A stretch of DNA of 64,000 bases. Source: JABDPF01 sp036351575. Lineage in GTDB: Bacteria > Pseudomonadota > Gammaproteobacteria > Xanthomonadales > SZUA-36. The position numbers and the translations under genes are program-made. The notes beneath the pieces were generated by a model. That model ran no database searches and had not been told where the DNA came from. It worked only from the letters and a program-made list of their open reading frames with translations. Below, one piece after another: positions 63,284 through 64,000 of the stretch (position 1 is the first letter of the stretch; each line of letters starts with the position of its first letter). The stretch covers positions 1 through 64,000 of the forward strand of contig JAZBPJ010000115.1 in the NCBI GenBank assembly GCA_036351575.1, given 5' to 3'.

Positions 63284-63826
63284 ATGGAACAATACCGCGG
63301 AACGACCATCTGCTCGGTGCGGCGCGGCGACACCGTCGTCATGGGCGGTGACGGCCAGGTCACACTGGGCAACACGGTTATGAAGGCGAACGCCAACAAG
63401 GTCCGCAGGCTGTACAAGGACCGCGTGCTGGCCGGCTTCGCCGGCGCAACGGCCGATGCGTTCACGCTGTTTGAACGGTTTGAAGGCAAGCTGGAGAAGC
63501 ACTCCGGCCACCTCGTGCGCGCCGCCGTGGAAATGGCCAAGGACTGGCGCACCGACCGCATGCTGCGCCGCCTGGAAGCCCTGCTCGCGATCGCGGACCA
63601 CGAGAACTCCCTGCTGATATCCGGCAACGGCGACGTGATCCAGCCCGAGCACGGCCTGATCGCCATCGGCTCGGGCGGCCCCTTTGCCCAGGCCGCGGCC
63701 ATGGCCCTGCTCAAAAATACCGAACTGGATGCCGAGACCATCGCGCGCCAGGCGTTGGGAATTGCCGCGGAGATCTGCATCTACACGAATTCCAACCTGA
63801 CCATCGAGAAGTTGACAACCGAATAA
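63284..63826 (+). CDS. hslV: ATP-dependent protease peptidase subunit HslV
   Basis: 180 aa. Proteasome-beta-like threonine peptidase that forms a double ring and works with HslU. Begins MEQYRGTTICSVRRGDTVVM: by family comparison the first six residues are a propeptide removed to expose Thr7 as nucleophile (E. coli has only Met before it). GDGQVTLGNTVMK, RTDRMLRRLEALLAIAD and AIGSGGPFAQAAA are diagnostic. AAGGAG lies 8 bases before ATG 63284; upstream in-frame codons are within the REP-like repeat. hslU follows after 52 bases containing another repeat copy. Confidence 0.97.
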   Translation: MEQYRGTTICSVRRGDTVVMGGDGQVTLGNTVMKANANKVRRLYKDRVLAGFAGATADAFTLFERFEGKLEKHSGHLVRAAVEMAKDWRTDRMLRRLEALLAIADHENSLLISGNGDVIQPEHGLIAIGSGGPFAQAAAMALLKNTELDAETIARQALGIAAEICIYTNSNLTIEKLTTE

Positions 63827-63833
63827 CACATCC

Positions 63834-63860
63834 GTGGGAGCCCGCCATGCGGGCTCCCAT
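63834..63860. repeat. REP-like single palindrome between hslV and hslU
   Basis: GTGGGAGCCCGCCATGCGGG continues to a perfect 10-base stem, GGGAGCCCGC / GCGGGCTCCC, with a CAT loop. The core is identical to the arms of the repeat upstream of hslV. It lies 8 bases after the hslV stop and 19 before the hslU ATG, inside the operon, where it could act as an mRNA hairpin tuning the HslV:HslU ratio. No T-run follows, so it is not a classical terminator. Confidence 0.72.
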
Positions 63861-63878
63861 GGGAAAGGGAAAGCCCAG

Positions 63879-64000
63879 ATGTCACAAATGACACCCCGTG
63901 AAATCGTCCAGGAACTGGACCGTCACATCATCGGACAGTCCGACGCCAAGCGCGCGGTGGCCATCGCCCTGCGCAACCGCTGGCGCCGCATGCAGGTCGA
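63879..64000 (+). CDS. hslU: ATP-dependent protease ATPase subunit HslU (start only; cut by window end)
   Basis: The first 40 codons are visible: MSQMTPREIVQELDRHIIGQ, then SDAKRAVAIALRNRWRRMQV, which is the HslU/ClpY N-terminus (E. coli [20 protein letters not shown]). It encodes the AAA+ unfoldase that feeds substrates into HslV. Preceded by a GGGAAAGGGAAAG purine-rich ribosome-binding region. The remaining roughly 400 codons lie outside the window. Confidence 0.96.
   Translation, partial: MSQMTPREIVQELDRHIIGQSDAKRAVAIALRNRWRRMQV

Overview
This is a high-GC, gene-dense chromosomal segment of a gammaproteobacterium. Evidence for the class: the rpsU-(yqeY)-dnaG-rpoD macromolecular-synthesis operon; lysM-dprA-smg-topA-tsaC-hemF opposite def-fmt-rsmB-trkA; glnA-ntrBC; and the Pseudomonas/Xanthomonas-type order algZ-algR-hemC-hemD-hemX-hemY near lptM-dapF-DUF484-xerC. 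I cannot name the genus. No rRNA, tRNA, CRISPR array, intact insertion sequence or prophage was seen. Nearly everything is core metabolism and information processing.

Layout. 0-3.2 kb: end of an unidentified gene, a serine hydrolase and a dicarboxylate-symporter/substrate-binding fusion. 3.3-7.6 kb: rpsU operon read leftward, closed by a clear terminator. 7.7-15.8 kb: gamma-glutamyltransferase homologue, then tsaD-folB-folK rightward, a hairpin-rich non-coding block (11.24-11.65 kb), folM, a MidA-type methyltransferase, cca and an epimerase. 15.9-23 kb: TauE-like exporter, EEP nuclease, DsbA, cytochrome c4, engB-hemB-aroE, trmH, a lone TRAP small subunit and a DUF2782 protein. 23.1-25.8 kb: polA. 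25.8-32.7 kb: leftward operon lysM-dprA-smg-topA-tsaC-hemF. 32.8-42.6 kb: rightward def-fmt-rsmB-DUF4390-ntrY-ntrX-trkA-trkH. 42.7-44.1 kb: LpxL-type acyltransferase and dtd. 44-48.9 kb: nitrogen module glnA-DUF4124-ntrB-ntrC, with a sigma-54 promoter and two NtrC boxes upstream of glnA. 48.9-53.2 kb: uppP, a large M14 peptidase and a beta-hydroxyacid dehydrogenase. 53.2-59.9 kb: esterase-algZ-algR-hemC-hemD-hemX-hemY. 60-64 kb: lptM-dapF-DUF484-xerC, a membrane protein, and hslV-hslU (cut by the window end) with REP-like palindromes around hslV.

How the genes fit together. Heme synthesis is strongly represented (hemB, hemC, hemD, hemF, hemX, hemY), as is tRNA and translation quality control (tsaD, tsaC, cca, trmH, def, fmt, rsmB, dtd). 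Two NtrC-class systems lie 4 kb apart: NtrBC, whose regulator keeps an intact sigma-54 activation machine, and NtrYX, whose regulator has lost the recognisable ATPase and sigma-54 contact motifs. Potassium uptake (TrkA, TrkH) is translationally coupled to the latter.

Most notable for follow-up: the motif-degenerate NtrX; topA and dprA reading frames that lack ATG/GTG/TTG where homology places the N-terminus; the transporter fusion; the lone TRAP subunit; and the hairpin-rich 11.2-11.65 kb block. I did not find a clear undescribed multi-gene system such as a defence island or novel biosynthetic cluster.
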